From Leptasterias polaris (Eukaryota; Echinodermata; Asteroidea; Forcipulatida; Asteriidae), in assembly GCA_037783415.1 (NCBI GenBank), contig JAZGTN010000230.1, positions 124,001 to 188,000 on the forward strand: a stretch of 64,000 bases of DNA, in the 5' to 3' direction. Positions 22,901 through 36,598 of this stretch are shown piece after piece. The position numbers were made by a program, and so were the translations under genes. Numbering within the stretch: the first letter of the stretch is position 1; every line of letters begins with the position of its first letter. The notes under the pieces are model-generated. The model was not told where the DNA came from and ran no database searches. It saw only the letters and a list, made by a program, of their open reading frames with translations.

Positions 22901-25900
22901 GTATGGCAGTAGACACGTTGCTAACTTTAATTTAGGGGCTTCAGTTTAGATTGTTTCTAACCTCCGTATGTTGAGGAAAAATACAAAAGGATGTCTACAG
23001 CACCCGGTATTCCCTGGAGGTCTCCCGTCCAAGTTCTGACCGGGCCCGACGATGCTTAACTTCGGTGATCAGACGAGAACCGGTATTTTCAGCGTAGTAT
23101 GGCAGTAGACACGTTGCTGTCTTTAATATAGGGGCTTCAGTTTCCAGTTTAGATCTAACCTCCGTATGTCGAGGAAAAATACAAAAGATGTCTACAGCAC
23201 CCGGTATTCCCAGGAGGTCTCCCGTCCAAGTACTGACCGGGCCCGACGATGCTTAACTTCGGTGATCAGACGAGAACCGGTGTTTTCAGCGTAGTATGGC
23301 AGTAAACACTTTGCTGACTTTAATATAGGGGCTTCAGTTTCCAGTTTAGATCTAACCTCCGTATGTCGAGGAAAAATACAAAAGATGTCTACAGCACCCG
23401 GTATTCCCAGGAGGTCTCCCGTCCAAGTACTGACCAGGCCCGACCATGCTTAACTTCGGTGATCAGACGAGAACCGGTATTTTCAGCGTAGTATGGCAGT
23501 AGACACGTTGCTGTCTTTAATATAGGGGCTTCAGTTTCCAGTTTAGATCTAACCTCCGTATGTCGAGGAAAAATACAAAAGATGTCTACAGCACCCGGTA
23601 TTCCCAGGAGGTCTCCCGTCCAAGTACTGACCGGGCCCGACGATGCTTAACTTCGGTGATCAGACGAGAACCGGTGTTTTCAGCGTAGTATGGCAGTAAA
23701 CACTTTGCTGACTTTAATATAGGGGCTTCAGTTTCCAGTTTAGATCTAACCTCCGTATGTCGAGGAAAAATACAAAAGATGTCTACAGCACCCGGTATTC
23801 CCAGGAGGTCTCCCGTCCAAGTACTGACCAGGCCCGACCATGCTTAACTTCAGTGATCAGACGAGAACCGGTGTTTTCAGCGTAGTATGGCAGTATACAC
23901 GTTGCTAACTTTAATTTAGGGGCTTCAGTTTAGATTGTTTCTAACCTCCGTATGTTGAGGAAAAATACAAAAATATGTCTACAGCACCCGGTATTCCCAG
24001 GATGTCTCCCGTCCAAGTACTGACCGGGCCCGACGATGCTTAACTTCGGTGATCAGACGAGAACCGGTGTTTTCAGCGTAGTATGGCAGTAGACACTTTG
24101 CTGACTTTAATATAGGGGCTTCAGTTTCCAGTTTAGATCTAACCTCCGTATGACGAGGAAAAATACAAAAGATGTCTACAGCACCCGCTATTCCCAGGAG
24201 GTCTCCCGTCCAAGTACTGAACGGGCCCGACGATGCTTAACTTCGGTGATCAGACGAGAACCGGTGTTTTCAGCGTAGTATGGCAGTAGACACGTTGCTA
24301 ACTTTAATTTAGGGGCTTCAGTTTAGATTGTTTCTAACCTCCGTATGTTGAGGAAAAATACAAAAAGATGTCTACAGCACCCGGTATTCCCAGGAGGTCT
24401 CCCGTCCAAGTACTGACCGGGCCCGACGATGCTTAACTTCGGTGATCAGACGAGAACCGGTGTTTTCAGCGTAGTATGGCAGTAGACACGTTGCTAACTT
24501 TAATTTAGGGGCTTCAGTTTAGATTGTTTCTAACCTCCGTATGTTGAGGAAAAATACAAAAAGATGTCTACAGCACCCGGTATTCCCAGGAGGTCTGCCG
24601 TCCAAGTACTGACCGGGCCCGACGATGCTTAACTTCGGTGATCAGACGAGAACCGGTGTTTTCAGCGTAGTATGGCAGTAGACACGTTGCTAACTTTAAT
24701 TTAGGGGCTTCAGTTTAGATTGTTTCTAACCTCTGTATGTTGAGGAAAAATACAAAAAGATGTATACAGCACCCGGTATTCCCAGGAGGTCTCCCGTCCA
24801 AGTACTGACCGGGCCCGACGATGCTTAACTTCGGTCATCAGACGAGAACCGGTGTTTTCAGCGTAGTATGGCAGTAGACACGTTGCTAACTTTAATTTAG
24901 GGGCTTCAGTTTAGATTGTTTCTAACCTCCGTATGTTGAAGAAAAATACAAAAAGATGTCTACAGCACCCGGTATTCCCAGGAGGTCTCCCGTCCAAGTA
25001 CTGACCGGGCCCGACGATGCTTAACTTCGGTGATCAGACGAGAAACGGTGTTTTCAGCATAGTATGGCAGTAGACACGTTGCTAACTTTAATTTAGGGGC
25101 TTCAGTTTAGATTGTTTCTAACCTCCGTATGTTGAGGAAAAATACAAAAAGATGTCTACAGCACCCGGTATTCCCAGGAGGTCTCCCGTCCAAGTACTGA
25201 CCGGGCCCGACGATGCTTAACTTCGGTGATCAGACGAGAACCGGTGTTTTCAGCGAAGTATGGCAGTAGACACGTTGCTGACTTTAATTTAGGGGCTTCA
25301 GTTTCCAGTTTAGATATCTAACTTCCGTATTTTGAGGAAAAATACAAAATATGTCTACAACACCCGGTATTCCCAGGAGGTCTCCCGTCCAAGTACTGAC
25401 CGGGCACGACGATGCTTAACTTCGGTGATCAGACGAGAACCGGTGTTTTCAGCGTAGTATGGCAGTAGACACGTTGCTAACTTTAATTTAGGGGCTTCAG
25501 TTTAGATTGTTTCTAACCTCCGTATGTTGAGGAAAAATACAAAAGGATGTCTACAGCACCCGGTATTCCCTGGAGGTCTCCCGTCCAAGTTCTGACCGGG
25601 CCCGACGATGCTTAACTTCGGTGATCAGACGAGAACCGGTATTTTCAGCGTAGTATGGCAGTAGACACGTTGCTGTCTTTAATATAGGGGCTTCAGTTTC
25701 CAGTTTAGATCTAACCTCCGTATGTCGAGGAAAAATACAAAAGATGTCTACAGCACCCGGTATTCCCAGGAGGTCTCCCGTCCAAGTACTGACCGGGCCC
25801 GACGATGCTTAACTTCGGTGATCAGACGAGAACCGGTGTTTTCAGCGTAGTATGGCAGTAAACACTTTGCTGACTTTAATATAGGGGCTTCAGTTTCCAG

Positions 25901-28900
25901 TTTAGATCTAACCTCCGTATGTCGAGGAAAAATACAAAAGATGTCTACAGCACCCGGTATTCCCAGGAGGTCTCCCGTCCAAGTACTGACCAGGCCCGAC
26001 CATGCTTAACTTCGGTGATCAGACGAGAACCGGTATTTTCAGCGTAGTATGGCAGTAGACACGTTGCTGTCTTTAATATAGGGGCTTCAGTTTCCAGTTT
26101 AGATCTAACCTCCGTATGTCGCGGAAAAATACAAAAGATGTCTACAGCACCCGGTATTCCCAGGAGGTCTCCCGTCCAAGTTCTGACCGGGCCAGACGAT
26201 GCTTAACTTCGGATATCAGACGAGAACCGGTGTTTTCAGCATAGTATGGCAGTAGACACGTTGCTAACTTTAATTTAGGGGCTTCAGTTTAGATTGTTTC
26301 TAACCTTCGTATGTTGAGGAAAAATACAAAAAGATGTCTACAGCACCCGGTATTCCCAGGAGGTCTCCCGTCCAAGTACTGACCGGGCCCGACGATGCTT
26401 AACTTCGGTGATCAGACGAGAACCGGTGTTTTCAGCGTAGTATGGCAGTAGACACGTTGCTAACTTTAATTTAGGGGCTTCAGTTTAGATTGTTTCTAAC
26501 CTCCGTATGTTGAGGAAAAATACAAAAAGATGTCTACAGCACCCGGTATTCCCAGGAGGTCTGCCGTCCAAGTACTGACCGGGCCCGACGATGCTTAACT
26601 TCGGTGATCAGACGAGAACCGGTGTTTTCAGCGTAGTATGGCAGTAGACACGTTGCTAACTTTAATTTAGGGGCTTCAGTTTAGATTGTTTCTAACCTCT
26701 GTATGTTGAGGAAAAATACAAAAAGATGTATACAGCACCCGGTATTCCCAGGAGGTCTCCCGTCCAAGTACTGACCGGGCCCGACGATGCTTAACTTCGG
26801 TCATCAGACGAGAACCGGTGTTTTCAGCGTAGTATGGCAGTAGACACGTTGCTAACTTTAATTTAGGGGCTTCAGTTTAGATTGTTTCTAACCTCCGTAT
26901 GTTGAAGAAAAATACAAAAAGATGTCTACAGCACCCGGTATTCCCAGGAGGTCTCCCGTCCAAGTACTGACCGGGCCCGACGATGCTTAACTTCGGTGAT
27001 CAGACGAGAAACGGTGTTTTCAGCATAGTATGGCAGTAGACACGTTGCTAACTTTAATTTAGGGGCTTCAGTTTAGATTGTTTCTAACCTCCGTATGTTG
27101 AGGAAAAATACAAAAAGATGTCTACAGCACCCGGTATTCCCAGGAGGTCTCCCGTCCAAGTACTGACCGGGCCCGACGATGCTTAACTTCGGTGATCAGA
27201 CGAGAACCGGTGTTTTCAGCGAAGTATGGCAGTAGACACGTTGCTGACTTTAATTTAGGGGCTTCAGTTTCCAGTTTAGATATCTAACTTCCGTATTTTG
27301 AGGAAAAATACAAAATATGTCTACAACACCCGGTATTCCCAGGAGGTCTCCCGTCCAAGTACTGACCGGGCACGACGATGCTTAACTTCGGTGATCAGAC
27401 GAGAACCGGTGTTTTCAGCGTAGTATGGCAGTAGACACGTTGCTAACTTTAATTTAGGGGCTTCAGTTTAGATTGTTTCTAACCTCCGTATGTTGAGGAA
27501 AAATACAAAAGGATGTCTACAGCACCCGGTATTCCCTGGAGGTCTCCCGTCCAAGTTCTGACCGGGCCCGACGATGCTTAACTTCGGTGATCAGACGAGA
27601 ACCGGTATTTTCAGCGTAGTATGGCAGTAGACACGTTGCTGTCTTTAATATAGGGGCTTCAGTTTCCAGTTTAGATCTAACCTCCGTATGTCGAGGAAAA
27701 ATACAAAAGATGTCTACAGCACCCGGTATTCCCAGGAGGTCTCCCGTCCAAGTACTGACCGGGCCCGACGATGCTTAACTTCGGTGATCAGACGAGAACC
27801 GGTGTTTTCAGCGTAGTATGGCAGTAAACACTTTGCTGACTTTAATATAGGGGCTTCAGTTTCCAGTTTAGATCTAACCTCCGTATGTCGAGGAAAAATA
27901 CAAAAGATGTCTACAGCACCCGGTATTCCCAGGAGGTCTCCCGTCCAAGTACTGACCAGGCCCGACCATGCTTAACTTCGGTGATCAGACGAGAACCGGT
28001 ATTTTCAGCGTAGTATGGCAGTAGACACGTTGCTGTCTTTAATATAGGGGCTTCAGTTTCCAGTTTAGATCTAACCTCCGTATGTCGAGGAAAAATACAA
28101 AAGATGTCTACAGCACCCGGTATTCCCAGGAGGTCTCCCGTCCAAGTACTGACCGGGCCCGACGATGCTTAACTTCGGTGATCAGACGAGAACCGGTGTT
28201 TTCAGCGTAGTATGGCAGTAAACACTTTGCTGACTTTAATATAGGGGCTTCAGTTTCCAGTTTAGATCTAACCTCCGTATGTCGAGGAAAAATACAAAAG
28301 ATGTCTACAGCACCCGGTATTCCCAGGAGGTCTCCCGTCCAAGTACTGACCAGGCCCGACCATGCTTAACTTCAGTGATCAGACGAGAACCGGTGTTTTC
28401 AGCGTAGTATGGCAGTATACACGTTGCTAACTTTAATTTAGGGGCTTCAGTTTAGATTGTTTCTAACCTCCGTATGTTGAGGAAAAATACAAAAATATGT
28501 CTACAGCACCCGGTATTCCCAGGATGTCTCCCGTCCAAGTACTGACCGGGCCCGACGATGCTTAACTTCGGTGATCAGACGAGAACCGGTGTTTTCAGCG
28601 TAGTATGGCAGTAGACACTTTGCTGACTTTAATATAGGGGCTTCAGTTTCCAGTTTAGATCTAACCTCCGTATGACGAGGAAAAATACAAAAGATGTCTA
28701 CAGCACCCGCTATTCCCAGGAGGTCTCCCGTCCAAGTACTGAACGGGCCCGACGATGCTTAACTTCGGTGATCAGACGAGAACCGGTGTTTTCAGCGTAG
28801 TATGGCAGTAGACACGTTGCTAACTTTAATTTAGGGGCTTCAGTTTAGATTGTTTCTAACCTCCGTATGTTGAGGAAAAATACAAAAAGATGTCTACAGC

Positions 28901-31900
28901 ACCCGGTATTCCCAGGAGGTCTCCCGTCCAAGTACTGACCGGGCCCGACGATGCTTAACTTCGGTGATCAGACGAGAAACGGTGTTTTCAGCATAGTATG
29001 GCAGTAGACACGTTGCTAACTTTAATTTAGGGGCTTCAGTTTAGATTGTTTCTAACCTCCGTATGTTGAGGAAAAATACAAAAAAATGTCTACAGCACCC
29101 GGTATTCCCAGGAGGTCTCCCGTCCAAGTACTGACCGGGCCCGACGATGCTTAACTTCGGTGATCAGACGAGAACCGGTGTTTTCAGCGAAGTATGGCAG
29201 TAGACACGTTGCTGACTTTAATTTAGGGGCTTCAGTTTCCAGTTTAGATATCTAACTTCCGTATTTTGAGGAAAAATACAAAATATGTCTACAACACCCG
29301 GTAATCCCAGGAGGTCTCCCGTCCAAGTACTGACCGGGCACGACGATGCTTAACTTCGGTGATCAGACGAGAACCGGTGTTTTCAGCGTAGTATGGCAGT
29401 AGACACGTTGCTAACTTTAATTTAGGGGCTTCAGTTTAGATTGTTTCTAACCTCCGTATGTTGAGGAAAAATACAAAAGGATGTCTACAGCACCCGGTAT
29501 TCCCTGGAGGTCTCCCGTCCAAGTTCTGACCAGGCCCGACGATGCTTAACTTCGGTGATCAGACGAGAACCGGTATTTTCAGCGTAGTATGGCAGTAGAC
29601 ACGTTGCTGTCTTTAATATAGGGGCTTCAGTTTCCAGTTTAGATCTAACCTCCGTATGTCGAGGAAAAATACAAAAGATGTCTACAGCACCCGGTATTCC
29701 CAGGAGGTCTCCCGTCCAAGTACTGACCGGGCCCGACGATGCTTAACTTCGGTGATCAGACGAGAACCGGTGTTTTCAGCGTAGTATGGCAGTAAACACT
29801 TTGCTGACTTTAATATAGGGGCTTCAGTTTCCAGTTTAGATCTAACCTCCGTATGTCGACGAAAAATACAAAAGATGTCTACAGCACCCGGTATTCCCAG
29901 GAGGTCTCCCGTCCAAGTACTGAACGGGCCCGACGATGCTTAACTTCGGTGATCAGACGAGAACCGGTGTTTTCAGCGTAGTATGGCAGTAGACACGTTG
30001 CTAACTTTAATTTAGGGGCTTCAGTTTAGATTGTTTCTAACCTCCGTATGTTGAGGAAAAATACAAAAAGATGTCTACAGCACCCGGTATTCCCAGGAGG
30101 TCTCCCGTCCAAGTACTGACCGGGCCCGACGATGCTTAACTTCGGTGATCAGACGAGAAACGGTGTTTTCAGCATAGTATGGCAGTAGACACGTTGCTAA
30201 CTTTAATTTAGGGGCTTCAGTTTAGATTGTTTCTAACCTCCGTATGTTGAGGAAAAATACAAAAAGATGTCTACAGCACCCGGTATTCCCAGGAGGTCTC
30301 CCGTCCAAGTACTGACCGGGCCCGACGATGCTTAACTTCGGTGATCAGACGAGAACCGGTGTTTTCAGCGAAGTATGGCAGTAGACACGTTGCTGACTTT
30401 AATTTAGGGGCTTCAGTTTCCAGTTTAGATATCTAACTTCCGTATTTTGAGGAAAAATACAAAATATGTCTACAACACCCGGTATTCCCAGGAGGTCTCC
30501 CGTCCAAGTACTGACCGGGCACGACGATGCTTAACTTCGGTGATCAGACGAGAACCGGTGTTTTCAGCGTAGTATGGCAGTAGACACGTTGCTAACTTTA
30601 ATTTAGGGGCTTCAGTTTAGATTGTTTCTAACCTCCGTATGTTGAGGAAAAATACAAAAGGATGTCTACAGCACCCGGTATTCCCTGGAGGTCTCCCGTC
30701 CAAGTTCTGACCAGGCCCGACGATGCTTAACTTCGGTGATCAGACGAGAACCGGTATTTTCAGCGTAGTATGGCAGTAGACACGTTGCTGTCTTTAATAT
30801 AGGGGCTTCAGTTTCCAGTTTAGATCTAACCTCCGTATGTCGAGGAAAAATACAAAAGATGTCTACAGCACCCGGTATTCCCAGGAGGTCTCCCGTCCAA
30901 GTACTGACCGGGCCCGACGATGCTTAACTTCGGTGATCAGACGAGAACCGGTGTTTTCAGCGTAGTATGGCAGTAAACACTTTGCTGACTTTAATATAGG
31001 GGCTTCAGTTTCCAGTTTAGATCTAACCTCCGTATGTCGACGAAAAATACAAAAGATGTCTACAGCACCCGGTATTCCCAGGAGGTCTCCCGTCCAAGTA
31101 CTGACCAGGCCCGACCATGCTTAACTTCAGTGATCAGACGAGAACCGGTGTTTTCAGCGTAGTATGGCAGTATACACGTTGCTAACTTTAATTTAGGGGC
31201 TTCAGTTTAGATTGTTTCTAACCTCCGTATGTTGAGGAAAAATACAAAAATATGTATACAGCACCCGGTATTCCCAGGATGTCTCCCGTCCAAGTACTGA
31301 CCGGGCCCGACGATGCTTAACTTCGGTGATCAGACGAGAACCGGTGTTTTCAGCGTAGTATGGCAGTAGACACTTTGCTGACTTTAATATAGGGGCTTCA
31401 GTTTCCAGTTTAGATCTAACCTCCGTATGTCGAGGAAAAATACAAAAGATGTCTACAGCACCCGCTATTCCCAGGAGGTCTCCCGTCCAAGTACTGAACG
31501 GGCCCGACGATGCTTAACTTCGGTGATCAGACGAGAACCGGTGTTTTCAGCGTAGTATGGCAGTAGACACGTTGCTAACTTAATTTAGGGGCTTCAGTTT
31601 AGATTGTTTCTAACCTCCGTATGTTGAGGAAAAATACAAAAAGATGTCTACAGCACCCGGTATTCCCAGGAGGTCTCCCGTCCAAGTACTGACCGGGCCC
31701 GACGATGCTTAACTTCGGTGATCAGACGAGAACCGGTGTTTTCAGCGTAGTATGGCAGTAGACACGTTGCTAACTTTAATTTAGGGGCTTCAGTTTAGAT
31801 TGTTTCTAACCTCCGTATGTTGAGGAAAAATACAAAAGGATGTCTACAGCACCCGGTATTCCCTGGAGGTCTCCCGTCCAAGTTCTGACCGGGCCCGACG

Positions 31901-33605
31901 ATGCTTAACTTCGGTGATCAGACGAGAACCGGTATTTTCAGCGTAGTATGGCAGTAGACACGTTGCTAACTTTAATTTAGGGGCTTCAGTTTAGATTGTT
32001 TCTAACCTCCGTATGTCGAGGAAAAATACAAAAGATGTCTACAGCACCCGGTATTCCCAGGAGGTCTCCCGTCCAAGTACTGACCGGGCCCGACGATGCT
32101 TAACTTCGGTGATCAGACGAGAAACGGTGTTTTCAGCATAGTATGGCAGTAGACACGTTGCTAACTTTAATTTAGGGGCTTCAGTTTAGATTGTTTCTAA
32201 CCTCCGTATGTTGAGGAAAAATACAAAAAGATGTCTACAGCACCCGGTATTCCCAGGAGGTCTCCCGTCCAAGTACTGACCAGGCCCGACCATGCTTAAC
32301 TTCAGTGATCAGACGAGAACCGGTGTTTTCAGCGTAGTATGGCAGTATACACGTTGCTAACTTTAATTTAGGGGCTTCAGTTTAGATTGTTTCTAACCTC
32401 CGTATGTTGAGGAAAAATACAAAAATATGTCTACAGCACCCGGTATTCCCAGGAGGTCTCCCGTCCAAGTTCTGACCGGGCCCGACGATGCTTAACTTCG
32501 GTGATCAGACGAGAACCGGTGTTTTCAGCGTAGTATGGCAGTAGACATGTTGCTGTCTTTAATATAGGGGCTTCAGTTTCCAGTTTAGATCTAACCTCCG
32601 TATGTCGAGGAAAAATACAAAAATATGTCTACAGCACCCGGTATTCCCAGGATGTCTCCCGTCCAAGTACTGACCGGGCCCGACGATGCTTAACTTCGGT
32701 GATCAGACGAGAACCGGTGTTTTCAGCGTAGTATGGCAGTAGACACTTTGCTGACTTTAATATAGGGGCTTCAGTTTCCAGTTTAGATCTAACCTCCGTA
32801 TGTCGAAGAAAAATACAAAAGATGTCTACAGCACCCGCTATTCCCAGGAGGTCTCCCGTCCAAGTACTGAACGGGCCCGACGATGCTTAACTTCGGTGAT
32901 CAGACGAGAACCGGTGTTTTCAGCGTAGTATGGCAGTAGACACGTTGCTAACTTAATTTAGGGGCTTCAGTTTAGATTGTTTCTAACCTCCGTATGTTGA
33001 GGAAAAATACAAACAGATGTCTACAGCACCCGGTATTCCCAGGAGGTCTCCCGTCCAAGTACTGACCGGGCCCGACGATGCTTAACTTCGGTGATCAGAC
33101 GAGAACCGGTGTTTTCAGCGTAGTATGGCAGTAGACACGTTGCTAACTTTAATTTAGGGGCTTCAGTTTAGATTGTTTCTAACCTCCGTATGTTGAGGAA
33201 AAATACAAAAAGATGTCTACAGCACCCGGTATTCCCAGGAGGTCTCCCGTCCAAGTACTGACCGGGCCCGACGATGCTTAACTTCGGTGATCAGACGAGA
33301 AACGGTGTTTTCAGCATAGTATGGCAGTAGACACGTTGCTAACTTTAATTTAGGGGCTTCAGTTTAGATTGTTTCTAACCTCCGTATGTTGAAGAAAAAT
33401 ACAAAAAGATGTCTACAGCACCCAGTATTCCCAGGAGGTCTCCCGACCAAGTACTGACCGGGCCCGACGATGCTTATCTTCGGTGATCAGACGAGAACCG
33501 GTGTTTTCAGCGAAGTATGGCAGTAGACACGTTGCTGACTTTAATTTAGGGGCTTCAGTTTCCAGTTTAGATATCTAACTTCCGTATTTTGAGGAAAAAT
33601 ACAAA

Positions 33606-33609
33606 ATAT
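33606..33609. other. Empty target site paralogous to element 1 insertion site
   Basis: ACAAAATATGTCTACAACACC is uninterrupted here. The surrounding units share rare variants with the element 1 flanks: CCCGACCAAG and CTTATCTTCGG on the left side, CGAAAACAGGTG on the right side. It is thus a near-identical empty site one 1,180-bp block away, showing a single ATAT before insertion. Confidence 0.8.
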
Positions 33610-34590
33610 GTCTACAACACCCGGTATTCCCAGGAGGTCTCCCGTCCAAGTACTGACCGGGCCCGACGATGCTTAACTTCGGTGATCAGACGAAAACAGG
33701 TGTTTTCAGCGTAGTATGGCAGTAGACACGTTGCTAACTTTAATTTAGGGGCTTCAGTTTAGATTGTTTCTAACCTCCGTATGTTGAGGAAAAATACAAA
33801 AATATGTCTACAGCACCCGGTATTCCCAGGAGGTCTCCCGTCCAAGTTCTGACCGGGCCCTACGATGCTTAACTTCGGTGATCAGACGAGAACCGGTGTT
33901 TTCAGCGTAGTATGGCAGTAGACACGTTGCTGTCTTTAATATAGGGGCTTCAGTTTCCAGTTTAGATCTAACCTCCGTATGTCGAGGAAAAATACAAAAT
34001 ATGTCTACAGCACCCGGTATTCCCAGGATGTCTCCCGTCCAAGTACTGACCGGGCCCGACGATGCTTAACACGGTGATCAGACGAGAACCGGTGTTTTCA
34101 GCGTAGTATGGCAGTAGACACTTTGCTGACTTTAATATAGGGGCTTCAGTTTCCAGTTTAGATCTAACCTCCGTATGTCGAGGAAAAATACAAAAGATGT
34201 CTACAGCACCCGCTATTCCCAGGAGGTCTCCCGTCCAAGTACTGAACGGGCCCGACGATGCTTAACTTCGGTGATCAGACGAGAACCGGTGTTTTCAGCG
34301 TAGTATGGCAGTAGACACGTTGCTAACTTTAATTTAGGGGCTTCAGTTTAGATTGTTTCTAACCTCCGTATGTTGAGGAAAAATACAAAAAGATGTCTAC
34401 AGCACCCGGTATTCCCAGGAGGTCTCCCGTCCAAGTACTGACCGGGCCCGACGATGCTTAACTTCGGTGATCAGACGAGAAACGGTGTTTTCAGCATAGT
34501 ATGGCAGTAGACACGTTGCTAACTTTAATTTAGGGGCTTCAGTTTAGATTGTTTCTAACCTCCGTATGTTGAAGAAAAATACAAAAAGAT

Positions 34591-34708
34591 GTCTACAGCA
34601 CCCAGTATTCCCAGGAGGTCTCCCGACCAAGTACTGACCGGGCCCGACGATGCTTATCTTCGGTGATCAGACGAGAACCGGTGTTTTCAGCGAAGTATGG
34701 CAGTAGAC
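34591..34708 (-). rRNA. 5S rRNA gene left of element 1
   Basis: Complete copy with rare variants (CCCGACC, CTTATC). Its upstream spacer of about 80 bp remains intact between it and element 1. Confidence 0.9.
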
Positions 34709-34785
34709 ACGTTGCTGACTTTAATTTAGGGGCTTCAGTTTCCAGTTTAGATATCTAACTTCCGTATTTTGAGGAAAAATACAAA

Positions 34786-34789
34786 ATAT
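34786..34789. repeat. Probable target duplication ATAT, left of element 1
   Basis: ACAAAATAT is followed by CGTCGG. At the other end CGACG is followed by ATATGTCTAC. Because the terminus and target can be re-registered, a 2-bp TA duplication with TCGTCG termini is equally compatible. Confidence 0.65.
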
Positions 34790-34822
34790 CGTCGGTGTTT
34801 TTACGATCCGGCAAAATAGCCA
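34790..34822 (+). repeat. Element 1 left terminal inverted repeat
   Basis: Begins CGTCGGTGTTTTTACG. T5 occupies positions 9-13. It matches the inverse of 41503-41535 except at four positions. Confidence 0.88.
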
Positions 34823-34988
34823 AATTACGTGAAATTTTCGATTTTCTAATCTGTTCATATTTTGAAAGTAATGTTTCAGTTGTATCTTTCCATAAAATTT
34901 CAACCCTGGAAAAGCTACATTTGTTGAGATATCGTGAATGTCTGGAAGGGGGAAACGTCCGAATGTACACGTTTGTTAAAAAAATGGA

Positions 34989-35150
34989 TTTTACGAATCG
35001 ACAATACATTGTGTCACCGGTTCGTAAAACCCCTTCGCCACGTATTATGCGCGCACTGTGTGCTTTGTTGGAATTTACGAAACGACACTACATTGTGTCA
35101 CCGGTTCGTAAAACCCACTCCACGCAGTATCTATGCGCGCCCTGTACTAC
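34989..35150. repeat. Subterminal tandem duplication with TTCGTAAAA words
   Basis: Two diverged copies of about 82 bp. Each has TTTACGAA, then CATTGTGTCACCGGTTCGTA, then AAACCC and a TATGCGCGC segment. The paired TTTACGAA and TTCGTAAA words are candidate transposase binding sites. Confidence 0.7.
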
Positions 35151-35589
35151 TTGGCGAACTGACCTAGTTGTGGTGTTGTTGTTTCGTAATGGCGTCCCTG
35201 GATACGCGGCGTGTGTATGCAATGGCTGCCATACTAAATCATGTTTTGTTGGGTTTACCAACTTGGTGCTCCTTCCTTCACGAGGCTAACATCTATTGAG
35301 CATCCCCGTGAAAAGTAAGTAAATGTTCAACATTCGAATTAGACTGAAAATACAGCCTTAAACTTTGTGAAACAATGCATTGCTAATATTTTAATAAAGT
35401 AATAATCACGTTTATCTGCATGGTGTTTTTTATTAACAGTAACACAACTATAGGTTGAGAAACTTTCATTTAATAATATTTACTCTCACTCAGTCATATT
35501 GTTGTGATACAATGGTGAGCTTTAGATAGGTCTTGATGAATATAAAGACACCAGTCACTGAGACCCCCTCCGATCCATGCTCAGTCATC

Positions 35590-35613
35590 ATTATTATTAT
35601 TATTATTATTATT
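35590..35613. repeat. (ATT)n microsatellite
   Basis: About eight ATT repeats in the region upstream of the element 1 transposase start. Confidence 0.9.
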
Positions 35614-36598
35614 TATTTTACAATTTACAGATTGCTCGTACAAGTTAAGGTAGGCCCCCTACATGTTCAAGAATGGGTGATGAAAGAGGTAAGTGGGTTT
35701 CTCTTACATCTAGCATGTTTTATTTTTTGGTCCTTGAATTTGCAAATAATTGATCTTTGCACTCCCTGACTTGAGACAATATTAGTTATTAAACAAGTAT
35801 GCCTCTTTATAGTCGAGTCATGTTGACATATTTTTTTATGTTTACAAACAATTAAATAAACAGATGATGTTGATGTGGTGGTTAAATGGACGAAAGATGG
35901 TTCACTCAACATTGTGAATGTGAAAGATCTCCACTTTACTTCTAAGAGACCTCTACATAAGGGAACCCGTGTCAAAATGAGGAGCAAGGCAAGTTGGTGG
36001 AAAGGAAGAGTAATTCAAGTTTTACCCAAGACCACAGTTCTGGAGAGTAATGATGACAGTGGTGACAGTGATGACAGTGAAGATAATGTATCTTTAGCAT
36101 TTATTGGTAAGCAGTTTTATACAAAGTGTGTTGTTGGATGCAAAACTGTTTTATTTTTTTTATTTAGTGTGTACTTTTGGAGTATAATATTGAGTGATCA
36201 CTTTTAATTTTCCACATTCTCTCAACCTCATGCCCAATTTAAGACCGAAGATGTATTTTTTGAACTGTAAATTCACTGTGATTTTTTCCTTTTGCAGTCA
36301 CACTGAATGTTTTTAATAAACCACTAACAGTAATTATAATAGTAACAACAATAGTGTTAGACAAACGAAGATGGTTCCGATTTTTACTAAGAAACCTACC
36401 TATATACAAGACGAGCATGGACTCACTTTTAGTTGCAAGTAAAATGTGTGTTTTCCTGCACTCTTTTTAGCCTCTCAAGCAGTGCAGATTGATCCTGTTG
36501 TCAAGGATGCAACACAGAATCAAGAATCTGGGTCAACTGAAGGTAAGTTATAGACGAGAAATACACTGACATGATTTTAACAAACTATAGATTTAGTA

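Larger units (their letters stand above)
10739..34789 (-). rRNA. Tandem 5S rRNA gene array, segment 2 (about 120 units)
   Basis: Uninterrupted head-to-tail 5S units of about 196-199 bp, all on the minus strand. The first gene is 10811-10928 and the last is 34591-34708. Three spacer classes alternate. Class A has CTAACTTTAATTTAGG with TTTAGATTGTTTC. Class B has CTGACTTTAATATAGG with TTTCCAGTTTAGATCTAACC. Class C has TTTCCAGTTTAGATATCTAAC, TTTTGAGG and ends ACAAAATAT. The array is built of higher-order blocks: the class C marker recurs at about 14643, 16413, 20930, 22698, 25253, 27219, 29187, 30367, 33512 and 34692, with gaps of about 6, 9, 10 and 13 units. The count comes from length divided by period, not a one-by-one count. 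Confidence 0.95.

Noticed and set aside
10739..34789. CRISPR-like appearance of regular repeats with spacers
   Set aside because: The repeat is a 118-bp 5S gene and the 'spacers' are conserved too; the context is eukaryotic.
34786..34789. A longer (6-7 bp) target duplication as in Dada transposons
   Set aside because: Comparison with the empty sites allows at most ATAT (4 bp); TA (2 bp) or no duplication with longer termini also fit, but not 6-7 bp.
34795..35289. 164-codon open frame at the left end of element 1
   Set aside because: It reads through the subterminal repeat duplication and terminal repeat. No domain, and the transposase start lies further right.
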